From assembly GCF_001905345.1 (NCBI RefSeq), contig NZ_LFBV01000002.1, positions 1,292,272 through 1,356,271 of the forward strand: a stretch of 64,000 nt of DNA, in the 5' to 3' direction. The stretch comes from Streptomyces uncialis. Lineage in GTDB: Bacteria; Actinomycetota; Actinomycetes; Streptomycetales; Streptomycetaceae. Shown here in pieces: positions 17,990 to 26,185 of this stretch. Position 1 is the stretch's first letter. Each line of letters begins with the position of its first letter. A program made the translations under genes and the position numbers. The notes below the pieces were generated by a model that made no database searches, was not told where the DNA came from, and worked only from the letters and a program-made list of their open reading frames with translations.

Positions 17990-18148
17990 ATGCAGCTCAC
18001 TGTCGTCCGGTGTGCCGAGGGGCACGTGTTCAGCACCGCTTCGTTCCCGATGCAGCAGGCCGAGCGGCTCGGCCCCGGGCGGCTCCTGCGCTGCCCCCGC
18101 TGCGCTCGGCTCCGCAGCGCCGTGCCCGTCGTACCCGCCAAGCGTTAG
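17990..18148 (+). CDS. Small conserved Cys-rich (zinc-ribbon-like) protein
   Basis: 52 residues from ATG 17990 with ribosome site AAAGGA 5 bases upstream. The sequence starts [20 protein letters not shown] and ends with [11 protein letters not shown], giving a C-x4-H and C-x2-C pattern suited to one zinc ion. Small proteins of this type are found upstream of dcd in streptomycetes (recalled, not searched). No function is known to me. It is the first gene of a run with dcd and a phosphoribosyltransferase. Confidence 0.75.
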   Translation: MQLTVVRCAEGHVFSTASFPMQQAERLGPGRLLRCPRCARLRSAVPVVPAKR

Positions 18149-18260
18149 CGCCCGGCAGCGGCGGCCGCGCTCCGTGCGCGGTCGCCGCCGTACCGTCCCC
18201 GTAGGGCCGTCGGCGCGCCCGCATGCGAGCGGGGCCGTCCGACTTGCGTATCCTCGGGAC

Positions 18261-18836
18261 GTGCTTCTCTCTGACAAGGACATCCGGGCCGAGATCGACG
18301 CAGGCCGGGTGCGTATCGACCCGTACGACGAATCGATGGTGCAGCCGTCGAGCATCGACGTGCGGCTGGACCGCTACTTCCGGGTGTTCGAGAACCACCG
18401 GTACCCGCATATCGACCCCTCGGTCGAGCAGGCGGACCTGACCAGACTCGTGGAGCCCGAGGGCGACGAGCCGTTCATCCTGCACCCGGGTGAGTTCGTG
18501 CTGGCCTCGACGTACGAGGTCATCGCGCTGCCCGACGACCTGGCGAGCCGGCTGGAGGGGAAGTCCAGCCTCGGACGCCTCGGGCTCGTGACGCATTCGA
18601 CCGCCGGGTTCATCGACCCCGGGTTCTCCGGGCACGTCACCCTCGAACTGTCGAACCTCGCGACGCTGCCGATCAAGCTGTGGCCCGGGATGAAGATCGG
18701 CCAGCTCTGTCTGTTCCGGCTGACCTCGCCCGCCGAGTTCGCCTACGGCTCCGAGCGCTACGGCTCCCGCTACCAGGGCCAGCGCGGTCCCACCGCCTCG
18801 CGTTCCTTCCTGAACTTCCACCGGACCCAGGTATGA
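18261..18836 (+). CDS. dcd: dCTP deaminase
   Basis: 191 residues from GTG 18261, the usual length for actinobacterial Dcd. It deaminates dCTP (in some homologues also removing pyrophosphate) to feed dUMP/dTTP synthesis. Family signatures are visible: the N-terminal [24 protein letters not shown], and the catalytic region [18 protein letters not shown] with the conserved Glu, then [10 protein letters not shown] and a C-terminal [11 protein letters not shown] trimer lid. It overlaps the next gene by 4 bp (ATGA), indicating translational coupling. Confidence 0.95.
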   Translation: MLLSDKDIRAEIDAGRVRIDPYDESMVQPSSIDVRLDRYFRVFENHRYPHIDPSVEQADLTRLVEPEGDEPFILHPGEFVLASTYEVIALPDDLASRLEGKSSLGRLGLVTHSTAGFIDPGFSGHVTLELSNLATLPIKLWPGMKIGQLCLFRLTSPAEFAYGSERYGSRYQGQRGPTASRSFLNFHRTQV

Positions 18837-19342
18837 GCGCCTCCGGGACCGGCGTACGGGAGAACCTGACGTACGAGCGGTTCGGCACCGCCGTCCGGGA
18901 GCTGGCGCAGACGATCGCGGACGACGGGTACCGGCCGGACGTCATCATCTCCATCGCGCGCGGCGGCGTCTTCGTCGCCGGCGGTCTCGCGTACGCCCTC
19001 GACTGCAAGAACATCCACCTGGTCAACGTGGAGTTCTACACCGGGGTGGGGACGACCCTGGAGATGCCGGTGATGCTGGCGCCCGTCCCCAACGCGATCG
19101 ACTTCACCGACAAGAAGGTCCTCATCGCGGACGATGTCGCGGACACAGGGAAGACCCTGAAGCTCGTCCACGACTTCTGCCTCGACCATGTCGCGGAGGT
19201 CCGCTCCGCCGTCGTGTACGAGAAGTCCCACTCCCTCGTGAAGTGCGAGTACGTGTGGAAGCGCACCGACGAGTGGATCAACTTCCCCTGGAGCGTCGAG
19301 CCGCCCGTCGTACGCCGCTCCGGACAGGTCCTCGACGCCTGA
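18833..19342 (+). CDS. Phosphoribosyltransferase family protein
   Basis: 169 residues from ATG 18833, overlapping the dcd stop. A type I PRTase fold is indicated by [20 protein letters not shown] and the PRPP-binding loop [15 protein letters not shown] (about residues 95-109). The family transfers phosphoribosyl groups to purine-like bases. The coupling to dcd suggests nucleotide salvage, but the accepted base cannot be read from the sequence. Confidence 0.88.
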   Translation: MSASGTGVRENLTYERFGTAVRELAQTIADDGYRPDVIISIARGGVFVAGGLAYALDCKNIHLVNVEFYTGVGTTLEMPVMLAPVPNAIDFTDKKVLIADDVADTGKTLKLVHDFCLDHVAEVRSAVVYEKSHSLVKCEYVWKRTDEWINFPWSVEPPVVRRSGQVLDA

Positions 19343-19385
19343 CCTACGCCTGATCCACTCCTGACCTGGTCCTTCCGCATCCGGT

Positions 19386-19441
19386 ACGACGAACGGGGCG
19401 CGGGGGCGGATCCTTCTCCGCCCCCGCGCCCCGTTCGTCGT
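19386..19441. terminator. Bidirectional terminator, perfect 25-bp stem
   Basis: Arms 19386-19410 and 19417-19441 are exact inverted repeats around a 6-nt loop. They lie between the convergent phosphoribosyltransferase and Yip1-like genes. Confidence 0.9.
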
Positions 19442-19464
19442 CGTACACCGGCCCCCGGGGGCGG

Positions 19465-20460
19465 TCAGAACGTCCCGAGCTTGATGATCGACAGCAGCGC
19501 CGCCAGCTGGATCGCCGACGCGCCCAGTGCCTTCGGCCACGGCAGGTCGTGCGACTTGTTCACCATCACCGTGAACAGGGCGCCCGCCGCGATCCAGGTG
19601 ATCCAGCCGAGGATCTGCACGAACGGCTTGTCGCCGCCGGCGAACATGGCCACGATCAGCCGGGGTGTGTCAGTGAGGGCCATGATCAGCATGGACAGGC
19701 CGACCGTCGGCTGCCAGGCCCCGTCCCCGCCGAGCTGACGCGCCAGCGTGTGGGTGACCACACCGAGCACGAACGCGCCGAACACCATCACGACACCGGT
19801 CAGCAGGACGTACGGCACGGCCGACGACAGCGTCGAGCTGATCGCGTCCTCACGCGCCCCGTCGAAGCCGAAGATCGCCAGCAGGCCGTAGAGGAACGTC
19901 ACGACCAGCGCCGTGCCCCAGACCGAGTAGTCCCGCATCCGCAGGAAGGTCGCTCCGGGGCGGACGACGATGCCCTTGAGGAGTTCCTTCCAGTGCAGCG
20001 GAGGGCCGGCGGGCGGCGCGGCGGGCTGGCCCGCGTGGTACGTCCCGCCCTGGTTGTAGGGGTCCTCGCCGACGGTGAACGCCTGCGTGTGGCCGGGGTT
20101 GTTGGCCGCGTAGGGGTCGTGGGCGCCCTGCTGGGGGTGGTGCTGCCCGTCGCCGAAGTACTCCGGCTCCCCGTGCCGACCCGGCCCCTGCCCCTGGCCG
20201 GGTCCCTGGCCCTGTCTCTGTCCGGGTCCCCTGCCCTGTCCCGGGGCGGGTCCCTGCGGCCAGCCGCCGCTCTGGCCGTAGCCACCGCCCTGGCCGCCGT
20301 ACTGCTGCGGCTGCCCGTACGGCGGTCGGCCTTGGGCAGGGGAGGGTGGCGGCCCGCCGTACGGGGCCTGCTGACCGTACGGCTGCTGCTGCGGGGGTTG
20401 TTGGGGTCGCGCCTGCGGTGTGCGGTTGTCCCGGCCGCGTCCGATCCTGAATCCAGCCAC
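19465..20460 (-). CDS. Yip1-family membrane protein with Gln/Gly/Pro-rich N terminus
   Basis: 331 residues from GTG 20460 (VAGFRIGRGRDNRTP). An upstream in-frame ATG at 20541 would add a Pro-rich 27 residues with a ribosome site too close to use. Residues about 1-150 are low complexity (PYG, GQG and QQP repeats). The C-terminal half has four to five hydrophobic helices (ALVVTFLYGLLAIFGF, VPYVLLTGVVMVFGAFVLGV, LSMLIMALTDTPRLIVAM and others), the layout of bacterial Yip1-domain proteins. The Pro/Gln-rich arm likely lies in the cytoplasm. Function is unknown. It converges on the dcd operon. Confidence 0.82.
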   Translation of the reverse strand: MAGFRIGRGRDNRTPQARPQQPPQQQPYGQQAPYGGPPPSPAQGRPPYGQPQQYGGQGGGYGQSGGWPQGPAPGQGRGPGQRQGQGPGQGQGPGRHGEPEYFGDGQHHPQQGAHDPYAANNPGHTQAFTVGEDPYNQGGTYHAGQPAAPPAGPPLHWKELLKGIVVRPGATFLRMRDYSVWGTALVVTFLYGLLAIFGFDGAREDAISSTLSSAVPYVLLTGVVMVFGAFVLGVVTHTLARQLGGDGAWQPTVGLSMLIMALTDTPRLIVAMFAGGDKPFVQILGWITWIAAGALFTVMVNKSHDLPWPKALGASAIQLAALLSIIKLGTF

Positions 20461-20541
20461 GTCATCGAACGTACCTGGTCCGGCGGAGCGGTGGGCTGGG
20501 GGCGGGGGTGGGGGACGGGGTTTGCGGCCGAGCTGTGACAT

Positions 20542-21157
20542 CCCCTAGGGGACCCCCGACGGGTCGCCTTCGCTCGCGCTTCCGAGGTCCCCTGTGCTGG
20601 GCGTACTTCGTTCCTGTGCCGTCGCTCGTTGGGTGCGCAGTTCCCCGCAGGTCGCCTTCGCTTGCGCTTCCGAGGTCTGTCCGGCTGGGCGCGCTTGTTC
20701 CTGTGCAGGTCGCTCGTGGGTTTCGCGCAGTTCCCCGCGCCCCTGGATGCTGCCCCCTTGCGGTCGTTCGCTGGGTGCGGGTCCGCCCTCGTCTTTTGCG
20801 CAGTTCCCCGCGCCCCTGAAGGGGCACTCCTCTCCTCGCGCAGTCGCGCTGCTGCGGGAGGGGGTGGGCGGGACTCTCTGCCCGCAGACTCCGACGCCAC
20901 CAGTGCGGCCACTGGACGTCTTCCCGAGCGCGTTGGAGCGAGGACGGAGAATCCCGACCGGCACCGACCCGAAGAACCGGCCGGGTGCGCCCCAAAGGGG
21001 CGCGGGGAACTGCGCACCCACCGAGCGACGGCACAGCAACGGAGTACGCCCACCCGGACAGACCTCAAAAGCGCAAGCGAAGGCGAAAAGCAGGCCGGCT
21101 CCGCCGGAGGGGGTGCGGGGCCGGCCTGCGTACCGGGGTGGGGGACCGTGGCGGGAC
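20542..21157. repeat. Intergenic composite repeat block R2 (long module inverted)
   Basis: Two GTCGCCTTCGCT arms at about 20565 and 20650, cores GCGCAGTTCCCCGCGCCCC near 20725 and 20798, the long module in reverse orientation (about 20854-20974, GGACGGAGAATCCCGACCGG side), and a core at about 20998-21016. No gene is supported. It lies between two leftward genes. Confidence 0.8.
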
Positions 21158-22831
21158 CTACTCGTCGATGACCGAACCGAACCGGGCCGCGTCGAACTTC
21201 CCGGCGGCACCACCACCGTCAGCGTCGAGCCCGAACGTCCAGGCCCCCGCCCCGCTCACCCCGCCGGGCCCCGCGGGCAGCGCCCACACCACGCCCCGGC
21301 GCCCGTCCTCCCCGGGTGCCGAGACCAGCAACGCGTACCGGCCCATCGGGTCGGGCCCCGTGAACCGGACCTGTGCCCCCCACGCGTCCCCCGGCTCCGC
21401 CTTGCCGGGAATCCACCGGGAGTCCTGGTTCCAGTGCGCGACCCCGCGCGCGGAGAGCCCGGACGCCGTACCCCTGAGCACCCACACCGCCCCCGCGTCG
21501 GCGGCGCGGCCCACGTCCTCGCCGGGTGCGCCGATCACGACATCGGCGTACCCGTCGCCGTCCGCGTCCGCGACGGAGAGGTCGCCGCCGAAGGCGTCAC
21601 CGCGTTCGGCGGTGCCCGGGAGCCCGGGGGAGTCCTGGGTCCACCACTGAGGTGTGGCCGCGGGCCCGTCGGGACCGCCGTAGCGGACGCCGACCAGCCC
21701 CCCGGTCAGGGTCTCGCCGCCGTCGTCGGGGGACGCGGGCTCACCGGTGACGAGGTCGTCGTACCCGTCGCCGTCGATGTCCCCGGACGCGGCGACGGGT
21801 CCGCCCCGCGACTCCCGCGCGTACCCCGGGCCCCGGTCGCCGCCGGGGAAGTACGCGGACCAGCCGTGACCGGGTTCGGCGCCGGTGGTGACCCCGGAGA
21901 CGACGAGGTCCGCGAGCCCGTCGCGGTTGTGGTCGCCGGTCGTGAGGGTCCGCGGCAGCACGGCACGCGCGCCGGCGGGCCGGGACAGCGGCTGCCGGGT
22001 GAGGGTCCGGGGCGTGACGGTCCGGGGCGTGACGGTGGACCCGGCACCCGCCGCCTGACCGGCAGCCGCCGCCTGACCGGCAGCCGCCGCCTGACCGGCA
22101 CCCGCCGCCTGACCGGCACCCGCGGTCTGACCGGCACCCGCCTCGGCCGCGCGCGGGACGATACCGCCCGGCTGGTCGCCACCGGGCTGTCCCGGGCCGG
22201 GTCCGGGACCGGGGAGCTCCCCCGGCGCGAATTCGAGGAGCTCCAGGCCGTCGCGGTCGGCCACGACGAGCAGATCACCGGGGTTCGCCGCGCTGAAACG
22301 GGCGGCGGCGAGCACCGCGCCGAAGCGGTCCCCACCGGTGGGACGCGGTGCCTGGAGCCAGCCGACGGACCCCGCGAGACCCGTCGGGGTGCCCCACAGC
22401 ACGGTCGCCCCGCCCGCGTCGCGCGCGTCGCCCAGATCCTCGCCGGGGACGCCGACGATCAGGTCGTCGTACCCGTCGCTGTCGAGGTCACCGGTGGCGA
22501 GGGCCGCGCCGAACCGGTCGCCCGCCTCGGGTGCCCCGGGAACGCGGGGGGTGGCCTGGCTGAGCCGGCTGACGCGCTGGACGCCGACCCCGTCGGCGGT
22601 GCCGTACCGCACGCTCACCCGGCCCGCGCCGCTCGCCCCGGCCACGGTCGCGTCGGGCGCGGCGATCACGACGTCCTCGAACCCGTCGCCGTCGAAGTCG
22701 CTGTTGCGGTCGTTCGCGTATGTACCGCCGGGGGTCCCGGCGAGCGCGGGGTGCGCGGTGGCGAGGGTGACGGCCGCCCCGGACGCGAGGAGGAACGCGG
22801 CCAGGGCGGCGGCCGATCGGTTGTTGCGCAC
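21158..22831 (-). CDS. Secreted FG-GAP/integrin-alpha-like repeat protein
   Basis: 557 residues from GTG 22831, with AGGAG 8 bases upstream. The signal peptide is about residues 1-32 (AAFLLASGAAVTLATAHPALA). The mature protein contains FG-GAP repeats with Ca-binding loops: DFDGDGFEDVVIAAP, DLDSDGYDDLIVGVPGE, DHNRDGLADLVV, DIDGDGYDDLVTGEP, DADGDGYADVVIGAPGE. An Ala/Gly/Gln linker near the middle is encoded by an 18-bp tandem repeat. Such beta-propellers are extracellular and usually bind ligands or surfaces. No enzyme motif is present. Confidence 0.9.
   Translation of the reverse strand: MRNNRSAAALAAFLLASGAAVTLATAHPALAGTPGGTYANDRNSDFDGDGFEDVVIAAPDATVAGASGAGRVSVRYGTADGVGVQRVSRLSQATPRVPGAPEAGDRFGAALATGDLDSDGYDDLIVGVPGEDLGDARDAGGATVLWGTPTGLAGSVGWLQAPRPTGGDRFGAVLAAARFSAANPGDLLVVADRDGLELLEFAPGELPGPGPGPGQPGGDQPGGIVPRAAEAGAGQTAGAGQAAGAGQAAAAGQAAAAGQAAGAGSTVTPRTVTPRTLTRQPLSRPAGARAVLPRTLTTGDHNRDGLADLVVSGVTTGAEPGHGWSAYFPGGDRGPGYARESRGGPVAASGDIDGDGYDDLVTGEPASPDDGGETLTGGLVGVRYGGPDGPAATPQWWTQDSPGLPGTAERGDAFGGDLSVADADGDGYADVVIGAPGEDVGRAADAGAVWVLRGTASGLSARGVAHWNQDSRWIPGKAEPGDAWGAQVRFTGPDPMGRYALLVSAPGEDGRRGVVWALPAGPGGVSGAGAWTFGLDADGGGAAGKFDAARFGSVIDE
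22041..22140. repeat. 18-bp tandem repeat, about 5.5 copies
   Basis: Unit CCGGCACCCGCCGCCTGA, with C/G variation at one base, encodes the Ala/Gly/Gln linker of the FG-GAP protein. It may vary in copy number between strains. Confidence 0.9.
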
Positions 22832-23258
22832 GTACGGCTCCTGGGTGGGGAAGGGGGTGGCCGGGCAGGCGCGGGGGCCGCCGGAGAGGGCCCGTACCTG
22901 TCCGGCGCATATTCCGACGCCGACCGCCGGGGAACGGTTGCAGCGGATTCGCACGCGCGTACGGTTCGTGGCGTACGGACGGTACGTCTCCCGGCAGGGC
23001 CCGTCCCGGTGGGTCCGCCTCCGCGTCGTAGGCCGGGTACGTACGTCCATCAGTACGCCTCCCGCGCCGCCCCCGGGTACGCACGAGGCCCGGGTCACCT
23101 CAAAGGGGTGACCCGGGCCTGATCCCGTCTCCGGGGACGTGCGACGAACCGGCGCGAACCGCGAACCGCGACCGCGAACCGCAGTCAGGTCGCCGGACCG
23201 CGGACCGCGAACCGCGAACCGCGAACCGCGAACGCGGCCCAGGGTCGCCGGACCGCGG
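22832..23258. other. Intergenic region with hairpin and GAACCGC repeats
   Basis: About 430 bp without a supported gene. It holds the FG-GAP gene promoter, the hairpin at 23086-23120 and a cluster of GCGAACC-type 7-bp repeats (about 23153-23235), plus two copies of GTCGCCGGACCGCGG. Confidence 0.7.
23086..23120 (-). terminator. 14-bp perfect hairpin downstream of the Fe-S oxidoreductase
   Basis: AGGCCCGGGTCACC / GGTGACCCGGGCCT with a 7-nt loop, about 140 bp past the leftward stop at 23259. Probable terminator. Confidence 0.7.
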
Positions 23259-25568
23259 TCAGGTGACCGGCTGCGGCTCCGGCTCGTTCTCCGCGGGGGC
23301 CGTCCCGGCCGGAGGCTCGTCGCCGGGGGTGCGCACCGACTCCAGCAGCAGCTGGGCGACGTCCACCACCTGGAGGGACTCCTTCACCTGGGCCCCGCCG
23401 GTACCGCCCTCGCCCGTACCGCTCTCGGCCGCCGCCTTCTTGGCGTTGACGGAGTCGGTGAGCATCACCAGGCAGAACGGGCACGCGGTCGAGACGATGT
23501 CGGGGTTGAGGGACAGCGCCTCGTCCACCCGCTCGTTGTTGATGCGCTTGCCGATCCGCTCCTCCATCCACATCCGCGCGCCGCCCGCGCCGCAGCAGAA
23601 GCCGCGTTCCTTGTGGCGGTGCATCTCCTCGTTCCGCAGGCCCGGCACCTTGGCGATGATCTCGCGCGGCGGTGTGTAGACCTTGTTGTGGCGGCCCAGG
23701 TAGCACGGGTCGTGGTAGGTGATCAGCCCCTCGACGGGGGTGACCGGGATCAGCCGGCCCTCGTCGATGAGGTGCTGGAGCAGCTGGGTGTGGTGGATGA
23801 CCTCGTAGTCGCCGCCGAGCTGCGGGTACTCGTTGGCGATGGTGTTGAAGCAGTGCGGGCAGGTCGAGACGATCTTCTTCGCGGACTTCGGCTTGCGGGT
23901 CGTCGCGTCCTCGTCGTCCTCGCCGAACGCCATGTTCAGCATGGCCACGTTCTCCTGGCCGAGCTGCTGGAACAGCGGCTCGTTGCCGAGGCGGCGGGCG
24001 GAGTCACCGGTGCACTTCTCGTCGCCGCCCATGATCGCGAACTTCACGCCCGCGATGTGCAGCAGTTCGGCGAACGCCCTGGTGGTCTTCTTCGCCCGGT
24101 CCTCCAGGGCGCCGGCGCAGCCCACCCAGTACAGATAGTCGACCTCGCCGAGGTCTTCGAGGTCCTGGCCGACGACCGGCACCTCGAAGTCGACCTCCTT
24201 GGTCCACTCCAGGCGCTGCTTCTTCGCCAGCCCCCAGGGGTTGCCCTTCTTCTCCAGGTTCTTGAGCATCGTCCCGGCCTCGGAGGGGAACGCGCTCTCG
24301 ATCATCACCTGGTAGCGGCGCATGTCGACGATGTGGTCGATGTGCTCGATGTCGACCGGGCACTGCTCGACACAGGCGCCGCAGGTGGTGCAGGACCACA
24401 GCACGTCCGGGTCGATGACGCCGTTCTCCTCGGCGGTGCCGATGAGCGGGCGTTCGGCCTCGGCGAGGGCCGCGGCCGGTACGTCCTTCAGCGCCTCGGC
24501 GCTCGCCTTCTCCTCGCCCTCCATGGTCTTGCCGCCGCCCGCGAGCAGATACGGGGCCTTGGCGTGCGCGTGGTCGCGCAGCGACATGATCAGCAGCTTG
24601 GGGGAGAGCGGCTTGCCGGTGTTCCAGGCGGGGCACTGCGACTGGCAGCGGCCGCACTCGGTGCAGGTGGAGAAGTCGAGCAGGCCCTTCCAGGAGAAGT
24701 GCTCGACCTGGCTGACGCCGAACACGTCGTCGTCGCCCGGGTCCTCGAAGTCGATGACCTTGCCGCCGGAGGTCATCGGCAGCAGTTCACCGAGCGCGGT
24801 GCCGCCGTCGGCGCGCCGCTTGAACCAGATGTTCGGGAACGCGAGGAACCGGTGCCAGGCGACACCCATGTCGGTACGGAGCGAGACCGTGATCATCCAG
24901 ATGAACGACGTGGAGATCTTGATCATCGCGAAGAGGTAGACGAGGTTCTGGAGCGTGCCGACGGAGAGCCCGTCGAAGAGCGCGACCAGCGGGTACGAGA
25001 CCAGATAGGCGGGGGTGTACCCGTCCACGTGGTGCAGCGCGCCCTCCAGCCCGCGCAGCACCAGGATCGCGACACCGATGATCAGGATGACGGCTTCGAC
25101 GAAGTACGCCTGACCCATGTTGGAGCCCGCGAAGCGGGACTTGCGTCCCGGGCGGTCCGGCAGCGAGAGCTGGCGGATCACGATGAGGGTGAGGATGCCG
25201 AGGACGGTGAGGACGCCGATCAGCTCGGTGAAGATCTCGTACGGCGCCCAGGTCCCGATGAGCGGGAGCGTCCAGTCCGCCTGGAAGAGCTGCCCGAGGG
25301 CGTGCACCAGGGTCAGGACCAGCGCGAAGAAGCCGACCGAGACGAACCAGTGCGCCACGCCGACGACGCCCCACTGGTTCATCCGCGTATGGCCGAGGAA
25401 CTCCCGTGCGACCGTGACGGTACGCCCGGCCGGGTCGTCCGTTCGGGTGCCCGCCGGGACATCCTGCCCCAGGCGCACATAGCGGTAGATCTGTGCGATG
25501 GCCCGGACGAACAGGGCTGCGCCGACCGTGGCGAGCACCAACGACACAATGATCGCGGCGAGTTGCAT
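23259..25568 (-). CDS. Membrane-bound (Fe-S) heterodisulfide-reductase-like oxidoreductase
   Basis: 769 residues from ATG 25568 with GAGGAG upstream. The N-terminal about 250 residues contain several TM helices (first at 3-25, AAIIVSLVLATVGAALFV) in the style of NarI/HdrE cytochrome-b-like subunits. Two 4Fe-4S motifs follow: CTECGRCQSQCP (about 303) and CTTCGACVEQCP (about 393). Two CCG domains follow (CPHCFNTI about 570 and HDPCYLGRHN, GFCCGAGG about 656, ACPFCLVM). This is the common actinobacterial fused HdrE/HdrD-like protein thought to pass electrons between quinones and a soluble partner, possibly linked to acyl-CoA oxidation (inference). The C-terminal tail is Pro/Glu-rich and variable. 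Confidence 0.9.
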   Translation of the reverse strand: MQLAAIIVSLVLATVGAALFVRAIAQIYRYVRLGQDVPAGTRTDDPAGRTVTVAREFLGHTRMNQWGVVGVAHWFVSVGFFALVLTLVHALGQLFQADWTLPLIGTWAPYEIFTELIGVLTVLGILTLIVIRQLSLPDRPGRKSRFAGSNMGQAYFVEAVILIIGVAILVLRGLEGALHHVDGYTPAYLVSYPLVALFDGLSVGTLQNLVYLFAMIKISTSFIWMITVSLRTDMGVAWHRFLAFPNIWFKRRADGGTALGELLPMTSGGKVIDFEDPGDDDVFGVSQVEHFSWKGLLDFSTCTECGRCQSQCPAWNTGKPLSPKLLIMSLRDHAHAKAPYLLAGGGKTMEGEEKASAEALKDVPAAALAEAERPLIGTAEENGVIDPDVLWSCTTCGACVEQCPVDIEHIDHIVDMRRYQVMIESAFPSEAGTMLKNLEKKGNPWGLAKKQRLEWTKEVDFEVPVVGQDLEDLGEVDYLYWVGCAGALEDRAKKTTRAFAELLHIAGVKFAIMGGDEKCTGDSARRLGNEPLFQQLGQENVAMLNMAFGEDDEDATTRKPKSAKKIVSTCPHCFNTIANEYPQLGGDYEVIHHTQLLQHLIDEGRLIPVTPVEGLITYHDPCYLGRHNKVYTPPREIIAKVPGLRNEEMHRHKERGFCCGAGGARMWMEERIGKRINNERVDEALSLNPDIVSTACPFCLVMLTDSVNAKKAAAESGTGEGGTGGAQVKESLQVVDVAQLLLESVRTPGDEPPAGTAPAENEPEPQPVT

Positions 25569-25596
25569 GGAGGCTCCTCGGGCCTGCGAGAACTTG

Positions 25597-25616
25597 ACTA
25601 CTAAGCGGTAACTTAT
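25597..25616 (-). promoter_or_regulatory. Candidate operator or promoter of the Fe-S oxidoreductase
   Basis: An A/T-rich island (minus strand TAAGTTACCGCTTAGTAG) about 30 bp before the start has TAAG/CTTA symmetry. It stands out from the GC-rich flanks and may be a regulator site. This is weak evidence. Confidence 0.35.
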
Positions 25617-25777
25617 GGGGTTCGTTCGAGGGTACCCAGTTGTTTCGCCGCACTGTAGTCAGCCGGGCGGTGATCTGTGTCGCTGAGGTTGCCCTATCCC
25701 ACGGCGGCTTGACGGGGCGTGGGGCGAGGGAGGGAACCGAGAGGGGAAGGGGCGGGGAGGGTGGCCCGGGAACGAGA

Positions 25778-25809
25778 ACAGCCCCGCCGGAGAGATCCGG
25801 TGGGGCTGT
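25778..25809 (-). terminator. Terminator of the tRNA Glu-Asp-Phe cluster
   Basis: ACAGCCCCGCCGG / CCGGTGGGGCTGT with one G-T pair and a 6-nt loop, 20 bp downstream of tRNA-Phe. Confidence 0.75.
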
Positions 25810-25828
25810 GTGCCCTTGCGGGCGGAGG

Positions 25829-25902
25829 TGGCTGGGGCCGGGATCGAACCGGCGACCTATCGCTTTTCAGGCGATCGCTCGTACCAACTGAGCTACCCAG
25901 CC
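25829..25902 (-). tRNA. tRNA-Phe(GAA)
   Basis: 74-nt cloverleaf: acceptor GGCTGGG, anticodon stem ATCGC/GCGAT with loop CTGAAAA (anticodon GAA), T loop TTCGATC. Full CCA is not encoded. Confidence 0.95.
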
Positions 25903-25925
25903 ACGAAGTTCACGAAGAACTTCAG

Positions 25926-26000
25926 CGGTCCTGACGGGATTTGAACCCGCGGCCTCCACCTTGACAGGGTGGCGAGCACTCCAAGCTGCTCCACAGGACC
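25926..26000 (-). tRNA. tRNA-Asp(GTC)
   Basis: 75-nt cloverleaf: acceptor GGTCCTG, anticodon stem CCACC/GGTGG with loop CTGTCAA (anticodon GTC), T loop TTCAAAT. Confidence 0.95.
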
Positions 26001-26032
26001 CGGTACGTGTGCCGAAACAGTCTTGCACACTG

Positions 26033-26105
26033 TGCCCCCAACGGGATTCGAACCCGTGCTACCGCCTTGAAAGGGCGGCGTCCTAGGCCGCTAGACGATG
26101 AGGGC
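26033..26105 (-). tRNA. tRNA-Glu(TTC)
   Basis: 73-nt cloverleaf: acceptor GCCCTCA, anticodon stem CCGCC/GGCGG with loop CTTTCAA (anticodon TTC), T loop TTCGAAT. First gene of the Glu-Asp-Phe cluster. Confidence 0.95.
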
Positions 26106-26185
26106 TATCGGCCCGCCTGGGCGCTTCTCAGCGCGTCGGGGACGTGAGAAGCATATGGGATGCCGGGAGGTATCGCCAAAACGGT

